From Hungatella sp. (lineage in GTDB: Bacteria; Bacillota; Clostridia; Lachnospirales; Lachnospiraceae), in assembly GCA_022792815.1 (NCBI GenBank), contig JAAWBS010000046.1, forward strand, positions 38,779 to 102,778: DNA of 64,000 nucleotides. Direction: 5' to 3'. The notes beneath the pieces are model-generated. The model was given only the letters and a program-made list of their open reading frames with translations. It was not told where the DNA came from and did not search any database. The translations under genes were made by a program, and so were the position numbers. Each line of letters opens with the position of its first letter. The stretch's first letter is position 1. Positions 26,363 through 34,740 of this stretch are shown here, in pieces.

Positions 26363-27850
26363 ATGTCAGAATATGTGAACGCGTTAATGATCTGCCTTCA
26401 GCCCGTCAATCTGTTGTTGATCGTGGCTATGGTTTCTTTGGGCATCGTCTTCGGTGCCATCCCCGGGCTTTCCGCAACCTTAGGAATCGCCCTCCTTCTG
26501 CCGGTCACTTTCGGCCTTTCCACGGAGACTTCCTTCGTGCTGCTCTTGGCCATCTGGATCGGCGGCGTGTCAGGAACCTTTATCTCCGCGGTACTCATCG
26601 GGATCCCAGGTTCCTCATCGGCCATCGCCACCTGTTTTGACGGTTTCCCCATGACCAAGAACGGTCAGGCCGGCAAGGCCCTGGGCATCGGCATGACGGC
26701 CTCCTTCATCGGAACCGTCGGTTCCGTGGCGCTGGCTACGGTTCTGTCCCCGGTGATCGCCGAGTTTGCCCTTCATCTGGGGCCGTGGGAGTATTTCTCC
26801 CTGTGCTTCTGTGCTATCACCCTCATCGCGTCCCTGTCCAAGGGAAATATCTTCAAGGGGATCATGGCGGCAGGCATCGGCCTTCTCATGGGCTGTATCG
26901 GGATGGACCCCATCAACGGGGCTACCCGCTTTATCTTCGGAAATGTGTACTTAAGTTCCGGTATCAGCACCGTGGCCCAAATGCTGGGGATGTTCGCCAT
27001 GTGTCAGATCATCCGGGATTCCGCAAAGGGAGACACCCAGATGCCGGAGGCGGATGTGGTGAACATGAAAGGCCTCGGGGTGGGCCTGAAGGACATCTTT
27101 GAAAATATCAAGACCATCCTCTTCGCCTTTGCCTCCGGCCTTTGGATCGGGTTTTTGCCCGGCATGGGTTCCGGTATCTCCAACATGGTGGCTTACGGGT
27201 ATGCCAAGAGCATCAGCAAGGATCCGGAAAGCTTCGGAAAAGGCAATCCGGCAGGCGTGTGGGCCTCTGAGACGGCCAACAATGCTTCTTTAGGCGGCGC
27301 ACTGATCCCTATGATGGCTCTGGGAATCCCCGGAGACGGCATCACCGCCATGCTCATCGCCGGGCTGACTATCCACGGCCTTCAGGCAGGCCCTCTGTTT
27401 ATGACGGAGCAGCCGAATCTGGCTATGCTGATCTTCGCCTGCGTTATGGTATCAGCCATCGTCACCTACCTCATCCAGATTGTGACCAAACGGTGGTTCC
27501 CATATATTTTGAAGGTTCCCTATCACTATCTGTACACGGTGATCCTGGTGATCTGCTACATCGGCGGATATGGAATCTCCAACACCATGTTCAATATCTA
27601 TGTGATGCTGGCCCTGTGCCTGCTAGCCGTCTTTATGAGCGTGGCCGGGCTGCCCACCTCCCCGCTGGTTCTGGCCTTTATTCTGTCCAGCAAGCTGGAG
27701 CGGTATTTCCGTCAGGGCATCAGCTATGCCCACGGCAGCTACAAAGAGTTTTTCACCCGTCCCATCTCTGCCACTCTGCTGTTAGTGTCCGTCTTCTGTG
27801 TGGTCTGGCCCTTTTTGTCAGATTATTTGAAGAAGAAAAAGGCAGCTTGA
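26363..27850 (+). CDS. tctA: TTT transporter large membrane subunit (TctA)
   Basis: The 12-helix main transport subunit, 495 residues. It has the signature segments FGAIPGLSATLGIALLLP near the start, IGIPGSSSAIATCFDGFPM, and the repeat-related GFLPGMGSGISNMVAYGYAKS and MMALGIPGDGITAMLIAGL. With tctC and tctB this makes a complete transporter. It forms an operon with them and probably also reads into the GH28 gene 107 bp downstream. Confidence 0.93.
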   Translation: MSEYVNALMICLQPVNLLLIVAMVSLGIVFGAIPGLSATLGIALLLPVTFGLSTETSFVLLLAIWIGGVSGTFISAVLIGIPGSSSAIATCFDGFPMTKNGQAGKALGIGMTASFIGTVGSVALATVLSPVIAEFALHLGPWEYFSLCFCAITLIASLSKGNIFKGIMAAGIGLLMGCIGMDPINGATRFIFGNVYLSSGISTVAQMLGMFAMCQIIRDSAKGDTQMPEADVVNMKGLGVGLKDIFENIKTILFAFASGLWIGFLPGMGSGISNMVAYGYAKSISKDPESFGKGNPAGVWASETANNASLGGALIPMMALGIPGDGITAMLIAGLTIHGLQAGPLFMTEQPNLAMLIFACVMVSAIVTYLIQIVTKRWFPYILKVPYHYLYTVILVICYIGGYGISNTMFNIYVMLALCLLAVFMSVAGLPTSPLVLAFILSSKLERYFRQGISYAHGSYKEFFTRPISATLLLVSVFCVVWPFLSDYLKKKKAA

Positions 27851-27902
27851 CAAGACGGAATACTTCCTTTTACAATTTGTCATAGTATATTTGAACTTTT
27901 GT

Positions 27903-27926
27903 CGGGGGCATATGATGTTGCCCCCG
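27903..27926 (+). terminator. Hairpin between tctA and the GH28 gene
   Basis: A perfect 8-bp stem CGGGGGCA (27903-27910) / TGCCCCCG (27919-27926) with no T tract after it. It may punctuate or stabilise the transcript rather than end it. Confidence 0.5.
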
Positions 27927-27957
27927 GCCTGATATCATGGGAACAGGGGAGTGTTTT

Positions 27958-30150
27958 ATGGACAGACGACAGTGGAAGGAATCTATTTTAAAAAAGATTA
28001 AGCTGCCAGAGATACCAAAAAGGCAGTATTCGGTGGAGGAGTTTGGTGTCGCGGCCGACAGTGAGGAGATTCAGACCGGGCTTTTCCAGGAGGCTATCGA
28101 TGAGGTCAGCCGCCGGGGAGGCGGAAGGCTTGTGGTTCCGGCCGGCAGGTATCGGATCGGATCGCTGGAGCTGAAGAGTAAGGTGGAGCTTCATCTGGAG
28201 GGCCGGGATACGGTGCTGTCCTTTGTAAATGAGGAGGTGGAAGAGCACTACCCGGTGGTGTTTTGTCACTGGGAGGCCAGCCCCTGCTACAACTACAGTC
28301 CCCTGATCTATGCCAGAGAGGCCAGGGATATCGCCCTGACGGGTGAGGGGATTCTGGACGGAGGAGCAGACGCTCTGCACTGGTGGAACTGGCATCACCA
28401 GGTGGAGGAGGCCTGGTCGATCGATCGCCCGGACTTACAGCTGGCGGACCGGAAGCTTCTGCGGCAGATGAATATGGATGGGGTGCCGATAGAGAAGCGG
28501 ATCTTCGGCCCCGGCCACTATCTCCGCCCCAATTTTGTACAGCCAGTCCGCTGTGAAAGAATCCTGCTTCAGGGATTTACCTTGGTCAACAGCCCTATGT
28601 GGCAGCTGAATCCGGTGATGTGCAAAAGCCTGACCGTGGATGGGGTCACCATGTCCAGCCACGGCTCCAACAATGACGGCTGTGACCCGGAGAGCTGTGA
28701 CGGAGTACATATTAAAAACTGCAGGTTCGATACGGGAGACGACTGCATCAGTCTGAAATCAGGCCGAGACCGGGACGGGCGAGAGGCCAATATCCCCTGT
28801 CAGAACGTGGTCATCGAGGACAACGAATTTGCGGACGGCCACGGCGGTGTGGCCCTCGGAAGCGAGATGAGCGGCGGGATCCGCCGGGTGATAGCAGTGA
28901 ACAACCGATTTTCCAGCCCCAATCTGACCTATGCTCTGAGGCTGAAAACCAATGCCAGGCGAGGCGGCTGTGTGGAGGACATCGTTCTGGCGGACAGTGT
29001 CATGGAGCACGTCCACGGCGCTACGGTCCACGGGACCATGCTCTACGAGGACGGCAGGAACGGTGACGATCTGCCTCGGTTTAAAAATATCATCATCGAG
29101 AATATCACGGCCCGGGGCGGGGACTACGGAATCTTCCTGGAGGCTTTTAGGGAGGTTCCTATCACCGGCTTGGTCCTGAGAAATATCAGGATCCACGGCG
29201 TCGCCAGGCCTATGCGCAGTATGAACTGGAAGGACCCGGTGCTGGAAAATATCGAGATCAACGGAAAGACCTTTCCCCGCCCGTGCGGTGTGCGGATCCT
29301 GGGGGTACCGGCACGGGGAAGCAGGCTCCGGGCCTCGGCGGAGGAGGGCGGCGGAGTATCCGGAGAAGGAAACGGCCCTGAGGTATCCGAGGGCAGAGAC
29401 AGCCGGACGGGGCCCTGGTCTGCCGACGGCGGGCAGATCGGGGAAAAGGCGGCCCGGCACGACAACGGTTTTTTGTTTCGGTGGCAGGTATCACGGGACG
29501 GCCTCTTCTGGGAAGCGGCGGGAGAAGGAGAGTACCTGACTTTGGAGGGAGACCGAGGCTATGTCCGGGTGATTGCCCGGGACAGCCGGGGCAATGAGGA
29601 GAAAAGCCGCGGATATCGGATTCTGGCTGCGGATAAGGAGGCTGAGGAGGGCAGTCCCGGATGGAAGTATAGAAGGCTGGCCTGTCGGGGGATGTTAGAT
29701 GAGACGGAGGAATTTGACGGCACTGCAAACGTTACCAGACTGCAGCTGGCCCGGATGATGGCGCCTCTGGCAGAGATGGGGACAGACAGGGAGAGCCTGT
29801 ACGGCCCCAAATCGTCCGACAGCCAGGTGCTGAGGGAAGTGATTGACATAGGGTTTCTGGCTCCGGCAGAGGGGGGAGAGCCCCTTCCCTCTGGTCATGT
29901 CACCAGGCAGGAGATGGCCACAGTGGCCATGCAGGCGTGCGGGGTTAACTACCGAAACGCCTCAAGCACGATGCCGGTGTGTGCCGATATGTCCGATGTG
30001 GGCAACAACTATGGAACCAACGTGGCCAGAGCCCTGTATTTCGGCTTTATGGAGCTGGATGGGGATGGAAATTTCAACCCGGAGAGTCCGGTCACCGCAG
30101 AGGAGGCGGCGGATATCCTGAACCGGGTGGCAGACTTCGCAGGACTGTGA
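27958..30150 (+). CDS. GH28 polygalacturonase-type hydrolase with C-terminal SLH-like repeats
   Basis: A 730-residue enzyme predicted to cleave galacturonic-acid linkages. The right-handed beta-helix GH28 domain (about residues 20-430) carries the family motifs in modified form: NND around 239-241, DTGDD (Asp261/262), GHG (His295) and RLK (328-330). After a linker and an Ig-like stretch (about 480-560), the last 150 residues look like S-layer-homology repeats (GHVTRQEMATVA, ALYFGFMELDGDGNFNPESPVTAEEAADIL). No signal peptide is seen at MDRRQWKESIL, which conflicts with surface anchoring. ATG 27958 was chosen for its GGGGAG site. Confidence 0.85.
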   Translation: MDRRQWKESILKKIKLPEIPKRQYSVEEFGVAADSEEIQTGLFQEAIDEVSRRGGGRLVVPAGRYRIGSLELKSKVELHLEGRDTVLSFVNEEVEEHYPVVFCHWEASPCYNYSPLIYAREARDIALTGEGILDGGADALHWWNWHHQVEEAWSIDRPDLQLADRKLLRQMNMDGVPIEKRIFGPGHYLRPNFVQPVRCERILLQGFTLVNSPMWQLNPVMCKSLTVDGVTMSSHGSNNDGCDPESCDGVHIKNCRFDTGDDCISLKSGRDRDGREANIPCQNVVIEDNEFADGHGGVALGSEMSGGIRRVIAVNNRFSSPNLTYALRLKTNARRGGCVEDIVLADSVMEHVHGATVHGTMLYEDGRNGDDLPRFKNIIIENITARGGDYGIFLEAFREVPITGLVLRNIRIHGVARPMRSMNWKDPVLENIEINGKTFPRPCGVRILGVPARGSRLRASAEEGGGVSGEGNGPEVSEGRDSRTGPWSADGGQIGEKAARHDNGFLFRWQVSRDGLFWEAAGEGEYLTLEGDRGYVRVIARDSRGNEEKSRGYRILAADKEAEEGSPGWKYRRLACRGMLDETEEFDGTANVTRLQLARMMAPLAEMGTDRESLYGPKSSDSQVLREVIDIGFLAPAEGGEPLPSGHVTRQEMATVAMQACGVNYRNASSTMPVCADMSDVGNNYGTNVARALYFGFMELDGDGNFNPESPVTAEEAADILNRVADFAGL

Positions 30151-30196
30151 GGGCAGCCGGCTTACGTATTATGACAGAGAAAGGGAGATGAGAGGA

Positions 30197-31303
30197 ATGT
30201 GGCTTCCATATTTTTCCCAGTATGTAGAGAGGGAGCTTGTGCAGTTTTTAGGCGCAAGGCCCTGGAATTATAAAAATGACCTGTGCATGACAGGGGCGGC
30301 TCTCCTGGCAGAGGCCACAGGAGAGGAAACCTGGAACCGCGTCATCGCTGACAGCGGGAAACGGCTCCTTAAGGAAGACGGTTCGGTGGAGGGATGGAAA
30401 GAAGGAGAGCACAATATCGATAAAGTCAGCTTCGGCAAATCTTTAGCACTTCTCCGGAATCTCACCGGAGAGGAGAGGTACGCACAGGGGGTGAGGAAGG
30501 CCTACGCCTTTCTGGATCATTATCCCCGCACCGTCACCGGCAATTTCTGGCACAAGGATATCTATCCCAATCAGGTGTGGCTGGACGGACTCTATATGGC
30601 CATGCCGTTTTACGCCGGATGTCTGACAGAGAATGGGGAGGACAGATGGGATGACATCGTCGATCAGTTTCAGAGCGCCCATGACCTTCTGTGGGATGAG
30701 AAGAAGAAGCTGTACATCCACGGCTGCGATGTGAGCCGCCAGGCGGATTGGGCCGACCCGGAGACCGGCAGGAGTCCGGCGGTGTGGCTGAGAGCCGAAG
30801 GGTGGTATCTCATGGCCTTAGCAGATGTCTATGAGCTGGCAGTAGAGCACACCCCCAGAGCCGGGGAGCTGAAAGAGCTACTAGGCCGGGCCCTTGACGG
30901 AATCCTTCCCTACCAGGATGAGAGAAGCCACATGTTTTTGCAGGTGGTGGACTGTCCGGATACAGAGGGAAATTACCCGGAGACCTCCGGCAGTGCCATG
31001 GTGGCCTATGCTCTGATGAAGGGGGCCAGACTCGGGATGGTGGAGGAGGCTTACGGGCGAAAGGGAAGCCAGGTTCTGGACGGGATTCGGGACGCTTACC
31101 TGGAGAAGGAGGAGGACGGATGGCACCTGTACGGGATCTGTGCCAGCGCAGGCCTGGGTCCGGGTCCGGATCCTCATAACCGGAAGGACCGAACCGGAAC
31201 ACCGGAGTACTACGTCAGTGAGGCGCAGATGAGAGACAATCAGCACGGAACGGCTGCCTGCATGATGGCAGTCAGCGAGCAGATCAGGAGGAATGGGCGA
31301 TGA
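30197..31303 (+). CDS. GH105-type unsaturated glucuronyl/galacturonyl hydrolase
   Basis: An (alpha/alpha)6-barrel enzyme of 368 residues. Families GH88/GH105 remove the 4,5-unsaturated uronic acid left by lyases on pectin (rhamnogalacturonan) fragments. It shows KDIYPNQVWLDGLYMAMPF, with the likely catalytic Asp near residue 130, a second half with WLRAEGWYLMALADVYEL, and NYPETSGSAMVAYAL near the C-terminus. No signal peptide, so it is cytosolic. ATG 30197 has better spacing (9 nt) from AAGGGAG than ATG 30188. It lies 46 bp after the GH28 gene and overlaps the next gene by 4 bp. Confidence 0.83.
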   Translation: MWLPYFSQYVERELVQFLGARPWNYKNDLCMTGAALLAEATGEETWNRVIADSGKRLLKEDGSVEGWKEGEHNIDKVSFGKSLALLRNLTGEERYAQGVRKAYAFLDHYPRTVTGNFWHKDIYPNQVWLDGLYMAMPFYAGCLTENGEDRWDDIVDQFQSAHDLLWDEKKKLYIHGCDVSRQADWADPETGRSPAVWLRAEGWYLMALADVYELAVEHTPRAGELKELLGRALDGILPYQDERSHMFLQVVDCPDTEGNYPETSGSAMVAYALMKGARLGMVEEAYGRKGSQVLDGIRDAYLEKEEDGWHLYGICASAGLGPGPDPHNRKDRTGTPEYYVSEAQMRDNQHGTAACMMAVSEQIRRNGR

Positions 31304-32145
31304 TTCAGCTTGGTTTGCGTCTCCACGACGCGGAGAAGCTTCCCATGGAGGAGCTGCTTCCCGTGGTGAAGGAGAAAGGATATACCTGTGCCCATCTGGC
31401 TCTGGGCAAGGCTATGAAGGAGTATCCGTGTACTCCCTCGGCCCTGACTCCCGGTTACGCTCACTATCTGAGACACCTTTTTGAGAGGAACCAGATGGAT
31501 ATCGCAGTCCTGGGATGCTACCTGAATCTGGCTGATCCTGATCCGGCGGCAGTGAGACGGTTTCAGGAAAGCTATTATGCCCACATCCGCTTTGCATCCC
31601 TCTTAGGATGCGGCATGGTGGGAACCGAGACAGGAGCTCCTAACAGGGAGTACAAATACTGCCCGGAGTGCCGGTCCGATGAGGCTCTCTCCAGCCTGAT
31701 CCGAAATCTGAGACCTGTGGTGCGGTGCGCAGAGCAGTTCGGCGTCATCCTGGCCATAGAGCCGGTGGCCCGCCATATCGTGTGGAATGCGGCCCGGGCC
31801 CGCCGTGTGCTGGATGAGATCGGCTCCCACAATCTGCAGATCCTCTTTGACCCGGTCAACATGCTGGATCTGGACAATGTGGACAGAAGGGAGGATGTGT
31901 TCGCAGAGGCCATGGAGCTTCTGGGGCCTGACATCGCCATGGTTCATTTCAAAGATTTTATCCGGGTCAAGGAGGGATATGGTCTGAAGGCCATAGGCGC
32001 GGGAACGGGAGAGATGGATTTTACCTCTGTGATGCGGTTTATCAAGAGGGAAAAGCCCTTCATCTACGGGACACTGGAGAATACCACTCCGGACAACGCC
32101 AGGGAATGCGGAAGGCGGATGCGGGAATGGTATGAGAGAGTGTGA
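31300..32145 (+). CDS. Sugar phosphate isomerase/epimerase, TIM barrel (xylose isomerase-like)
   Basis: A 281-residue AP-endonuclease-2/xylose-isomerase-like barrel. Likely metal ligands are Glu in LAIEPVARHIV, Asp in QILFDPVNML, His/Asp in AMVHFKDFI, and Glu in YGTLENTTPDN. The family includes IolE, IolI and tagatose epimerases, so the exact reaction cannot be told. Its 4-bp ATGA overlap with the GH105 gene suggests it processes the released uronic-acid sugar. Confidence 0.78.
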   Translation: MIQLGLRLHDAEKLPMEELLPVVKEKGYTCAHLALGKAMKEYPCTPSALTPGYAHYLRHLFERNQMDIAVLGCYLNLADPDPAAVRRFQESYYAHIRFASLLGCGMVGTETGAPNREYKYCPECRSDEALSSLIRNLRPVVRCAEQFGVILAIEPVARHIVWNAARARRVLDEIGSHNLQILFDPVNMLDLDNVDRREDVFAEAMELLGPDIAMVHFKDFIRVKEGYGLKAIGAGTGEMDFTSVMRFIKREKPFIYGTLENTTPDNARECGRRMREWYERV

Positions 32146-32170
32146 TCCTGGCTTATATGAGGGTATCGGC

Positions 32171-32203
32171 GTTACAGTTCGCAGAACACCTGTGAACCGT
32201 AAC
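32171..32203 (+). repeat. Imperfect stem-loop after the carbohydrate operon
   Basis: GTTAC-GTTC-CAG (32171-32184) pairs with CTG-GAAC-GTAAC (32190-32203), each segment separated by a single mismatch. No T tract follows, so it is not a standard terminator. Confidence 0.4.
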
Positions 32204-32241
32204 ACTCTGGAAAAGCCCCGGAAAAGATCAGAAGAAAAGAA

Positions 32242-32270
32242 TTGTATTTTGGACCGTGAGTTGCTATACT
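32242..32270 (+). promoter_or_regulatory. Probable promoter for the HD-domain gene
   Basis: TTGTAT (32242-32247), a 17-bp spacer, TATACT (32265-32270). Confidence 0.6.
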
Positions 32271-32349
32271 TAAGAGAATCAGAGACTGCCTCTGCCCTGT
32301 GGTGAATCTGCCGGGGAAGAGGGGCTCATAAAGAAGGAGGATGGCAACG

Positions 32350-32934
32350 ATGACAACGGCGCTGACAAGGCAGCAGGCTATGGAGCTGCTGCGGAAATAC
32401 AATGAGGATTCTTTCCACATTCTTCACGGACTGACCGTGGAGGGTGTCATGAGATGGTATGCCGGAGAAGAAGGGTACGGGGAAGACGAGGAGTACTGGG
32501 GGCAGGTGGGTCTGCTCCACGACATCGACTTCGAACTCTATCCGGAGGAACACTGCAAGAAGGCACCGGAGCTTTTGAGGGAGGCGGGAGTGGGGGAAGA
32601 CATGATCCATTCCATCTGCAGCCACGCATACGGCCTGTGCAGCGATGTGGAGCCGGAACACCAGATGGAGAAGATCCTCTTTGCCGCCGACGAGCTGACG
32701 GGACTGATCTGGGCAGCCGCCAAGATGCGTCCGTCCAAGAGCGTCATGGACATGGAGGTGTCCAGCCTGAAGAAAAAGTTTAAGGACAAACGGTTCGCCG
32801 CAGGCTGCTCCCGCGACGTGATTAAGGAGGGAGCCGAGAGACTGGGCTGGACTCTGGAGGAACTGATGGAGAAGACCATCCTGGCCATGCGCTCCTGCGA
32901 GGAGGAGGTCAGACAGGAGATGGGAGAAGTTTAA
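32350..32934 (+). CDS. HD-domain phosphohydrolase-like protein
   Basis: A 194-residue cytosolic protein with a metal-binding HD domain: HILHGLTVEGVMRWYA (first His), VGLLHDIDFELYPEEH (HD pair) and HSICSHAYGLC (later His). HD proteins hydrolyse nucleotides or phosphoesters; the substrate is unknown. ATG 32350 lies 9 nt after AAGGAGG, while ATG 32341 abuts it. The gene has its own promoter and a strong terminator, so it is monocistronic. Confidence 0.78.
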   Translation: MTTALTRQQAMELLRKYNEDSFHILHGLTVEGVMRWYAGEEGYGEDEEYWGQVGLLHDIDFELYPEEHCKKAPELLREAGVGEDMIHSICSHAYGLCSDVEPEHQMEKILFAADELTGLIWAAAKMRPSKSVMDMEVSSLKKKFKDKRFAAGCSRDVIKEGAERLGWTLEELMEKTILAMRSCEEEVRQEMGEV

Positions 32935-32936
32935 AG

Positions 32937-32990
32937 AATCCTCAGTGGCAGGACTTGGGAATATCCAAGTCCCTGTCACTGAGGATTTTT
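32937..32990 (+). terminator. Intrinsic terminator after the HD gene
   Basis: A long stem AATCCTCAGTG...ACTTGG / CCAAGT...CACTGAGGATT with one internal bulge, ending in TTTTT. Confidence 0.88.
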
Positions 32991-33114
32991 CACTGTCCCT
33001 GTGTGTCCCCTTGTCTACAGAGCGTGCCGCACGTCCCACATGATTGGGAAGATCGAGAACAAAGTCAGGATAGTCTCTGGTACAAAGACAAATGTAATAT
33101 ATACACGGAAATAC

Positions 33115-33143
33115 TTGACAGACAAGAAAGATTACGCTATGAT
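33115..33143 (+). promoter_or_regulatory. Sigma-A promoter of the aspartokinase transcript
   Basis: TTGACA (33115-33120), a 17-bp spacer and TATGAT (33138-33143). The region 32991-33114 before it holds nothing I can assign. Confidence 0.7.
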
Positions 33144-33149
33144 TTTATC

Positions 33150-33310
33150 CGATATAGCGGGCAGGATATCCCGCCTGATCTGCCAGTCGGGATATGGGAC
33201 TTATGGGGCATCAGCCCGGCGTCCGTGAAGACATGGCCTTTGGCCTGTAAAACCAACGAAAAAAGAAACTCTGCCGGCTTCCGCAGCGAAAACCAGACCG
33301 GCAGCACCTG
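33150..33310 (+). promoter_or_regulatory. Structured leader of the aspartokinase gene, class unknown
   Basis: About 170 nt of leader with several hairpins. GCGGG/CCCGC (near 33157-33173) overlaps and competes with GGCAG/CTGCC (near 33160-33184). A GGGAC...GTCC stem, then ACA-GGCC-TTT-GGCC-TGT, and CTGCCGG/CCGGCAG (about 33271-33305) just before the GGAGG site follow. It lacks the features I know for a lysine riboswitch. No T-run terminator is evident, so translational control is more likely. Confidence 0.4.
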
Positions 33311-33319
33311 GAGGATAAG

Positions 33320-34639
33320 ATGAAGAAGGTAGTAAAATTTGGCGGAAGCTCTCTTGCCAGTGCCAGACAGTTTAAGAAGGTGGGAGAGATCATCCGCTCC
33401 GATAAGTCAAGAAGATACGTGGTTCCGTCTGCGCCGGGCAAGCGCAGCGACAAGGACGAGAAGGTGACGGACCTTTTGTACCAGTGCTATGACGCCGCGT
33501 CCACAGGCGCATCTTATAAGAAGATTCTGGACAAGATCAAGAAGCGGTATGAGGAGATTATAGACGGGCTGGATTTAAATTTGAATCTGGACCATGAGTT
33601 CAGCCGCATCGAGGAGAACTTCGTGGCCAGGGCGGGGCGGGATTATGCCGCCTCCAGGGGAGAGTATTTAAACGGGCTGGTGATGGCCCAGTATCTGGGA
33701 TATGAATTCATCGACGCCGCGGAGGTGGTGTTTTTTGACGACAACGGGGTGCTGGACGGGAAGGCGACAGACAGGGAGCTTTCCGAGCGGCTGGAGCACG
33801 TGGAGAGAGCGGTGATTCCGGGCTTTTACGGGGCAAAGCAGGATGGGACTGTGAAGACCTTCTCCAGAGGCGGCTCCGATGTGACCGGTTCCCTGGTGGC
33901 CAAGGCGATCCATGCGGACATGTATGAGAATTGGACCGACGTGTCAGGATTCCTGGTGACGGATCCGAGGCTGGTGGAGAATCCTGAGGTCATCGAGGTC
34001 ATCACCTACAGAGAGCTGAGGGAACTGGCCTACATGGGAGCCAGCGTGCTTCACGAGGATGCCATATTTCCGGTGAGAAAGGAGGGCATCCCCATTAACA
34101 TCCGAAACACCAACCGGCCCAACGACAAGGGAACCCTGATCGTGGAGAGCACATGCAGAAAGCCTAGATTTACCATTACCGGGATCGCGGGGAAGAAAGG
34201 GTTTTGCTCCATCAACGTGGAGAAGGCCATGATGAACTCCGAGGTGGGGTTTGGGAGGAAGGTGCTGCAGGTCTTTGAGAACTACGGCATCTCCTTTGAA
34301 CACATGCCGTCCGGCATCGACACCATGACTATCTTTGTCCATCAGTCGGAGTTTGAGGAGTACGAACAGTCGGTGATCGCAGGGATCCATCGGGCCGTGG
34401 AGCCGGATTATGTGGAGCTGGAGTCGGATCTTGCCCTGATCGCCGTGGTGGGGCGGGGCATGAAGGCCACCAGAGGCACAGCGGGAAGGATCTTCTCCGC
34501 CCTGGCCCACGCCAGAGTCAACGTGAAGATGATCGACCAGGGGTCCAGTGAACTCAACATTATCATCGGCGTGAAGAACGCGGATTTTGAGACTGCCATC
34601 AAGGCCATCTACGATATTTTTGTGACTGCCGAGCTGTAG
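33320..34639 (+). CDS. lysC: Aspartate kinase
   Basis: Phosphorylates aspartate, the first step toward Lys, Thr and Met. The 439-residue monofunctional enzyme has KFGGSSLASARQF at the start, RGEYLNGLVMAQYLGYEFIDA, the substrate/ATP region SRGGSDVTGSLVAKAI and WTDVSGFLVTDPRLV. Two C-terminal ACT domains follow (FTITGIAGKKGFCSINVEKAMMNSEVG and LALIAVVGRGMKATRGTAGRIFSAL), which usually mediate feedback inhibition. It has its own promoter and a long structured leader. Confidence 0.93.
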   Translation: MKKVVKFGGSSLASARQFKKVGEIIRSDKSRRYVVPSAPGKRSDKDEKVTDLLYQCYDAASTGASYKKILDKIKKRYEEIIDGLDLNLNLDHEFSRIEENFVARAGRDYAASRGEYLNGLVMAQYLGYEFIDAAEVVFFDDNGVLDGKATDRELSERLEHVERAVIPGFYGAKQDGTVKTFSRGGSDVTGSLVAKAIHADMYENWTDVSGFLVTDPRLVENPEVIEVITYRELRELAYMGASVLHEDAIFPVRKEGIPINIRNTNRPNDKGTLIVESTCRKPRFTITGIAGKKGFCSINVEKAMMNSEVGFGRKVLQVFENYGISFEHMPSGIDTMTIFVHQSEFEEYEQSVIAGIHRAVEPDYVELESDLALIAVVGRGMKATRGTAGRIFSALAHARVNVKMIDQGSSELNIIIGVKNADFETAIKAIYDIFVTAEL

Positions 34640-34740
34640 GAATACCGGAAATTTTCATGCTTCTCCTGTTTTATTTCCAGGGAAAATGTGGTATACTAAA
34701 CAGTATCATATTTTCGGAAAATTCCAAGGAGGGGTACGGT

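Noticed and set aside
32955..33323. 122-codon frame between the HD gene and aspartokinase
   Set aside because: Starts in a terminator and crosses a promoter and structured leader; no recognisable protein features.
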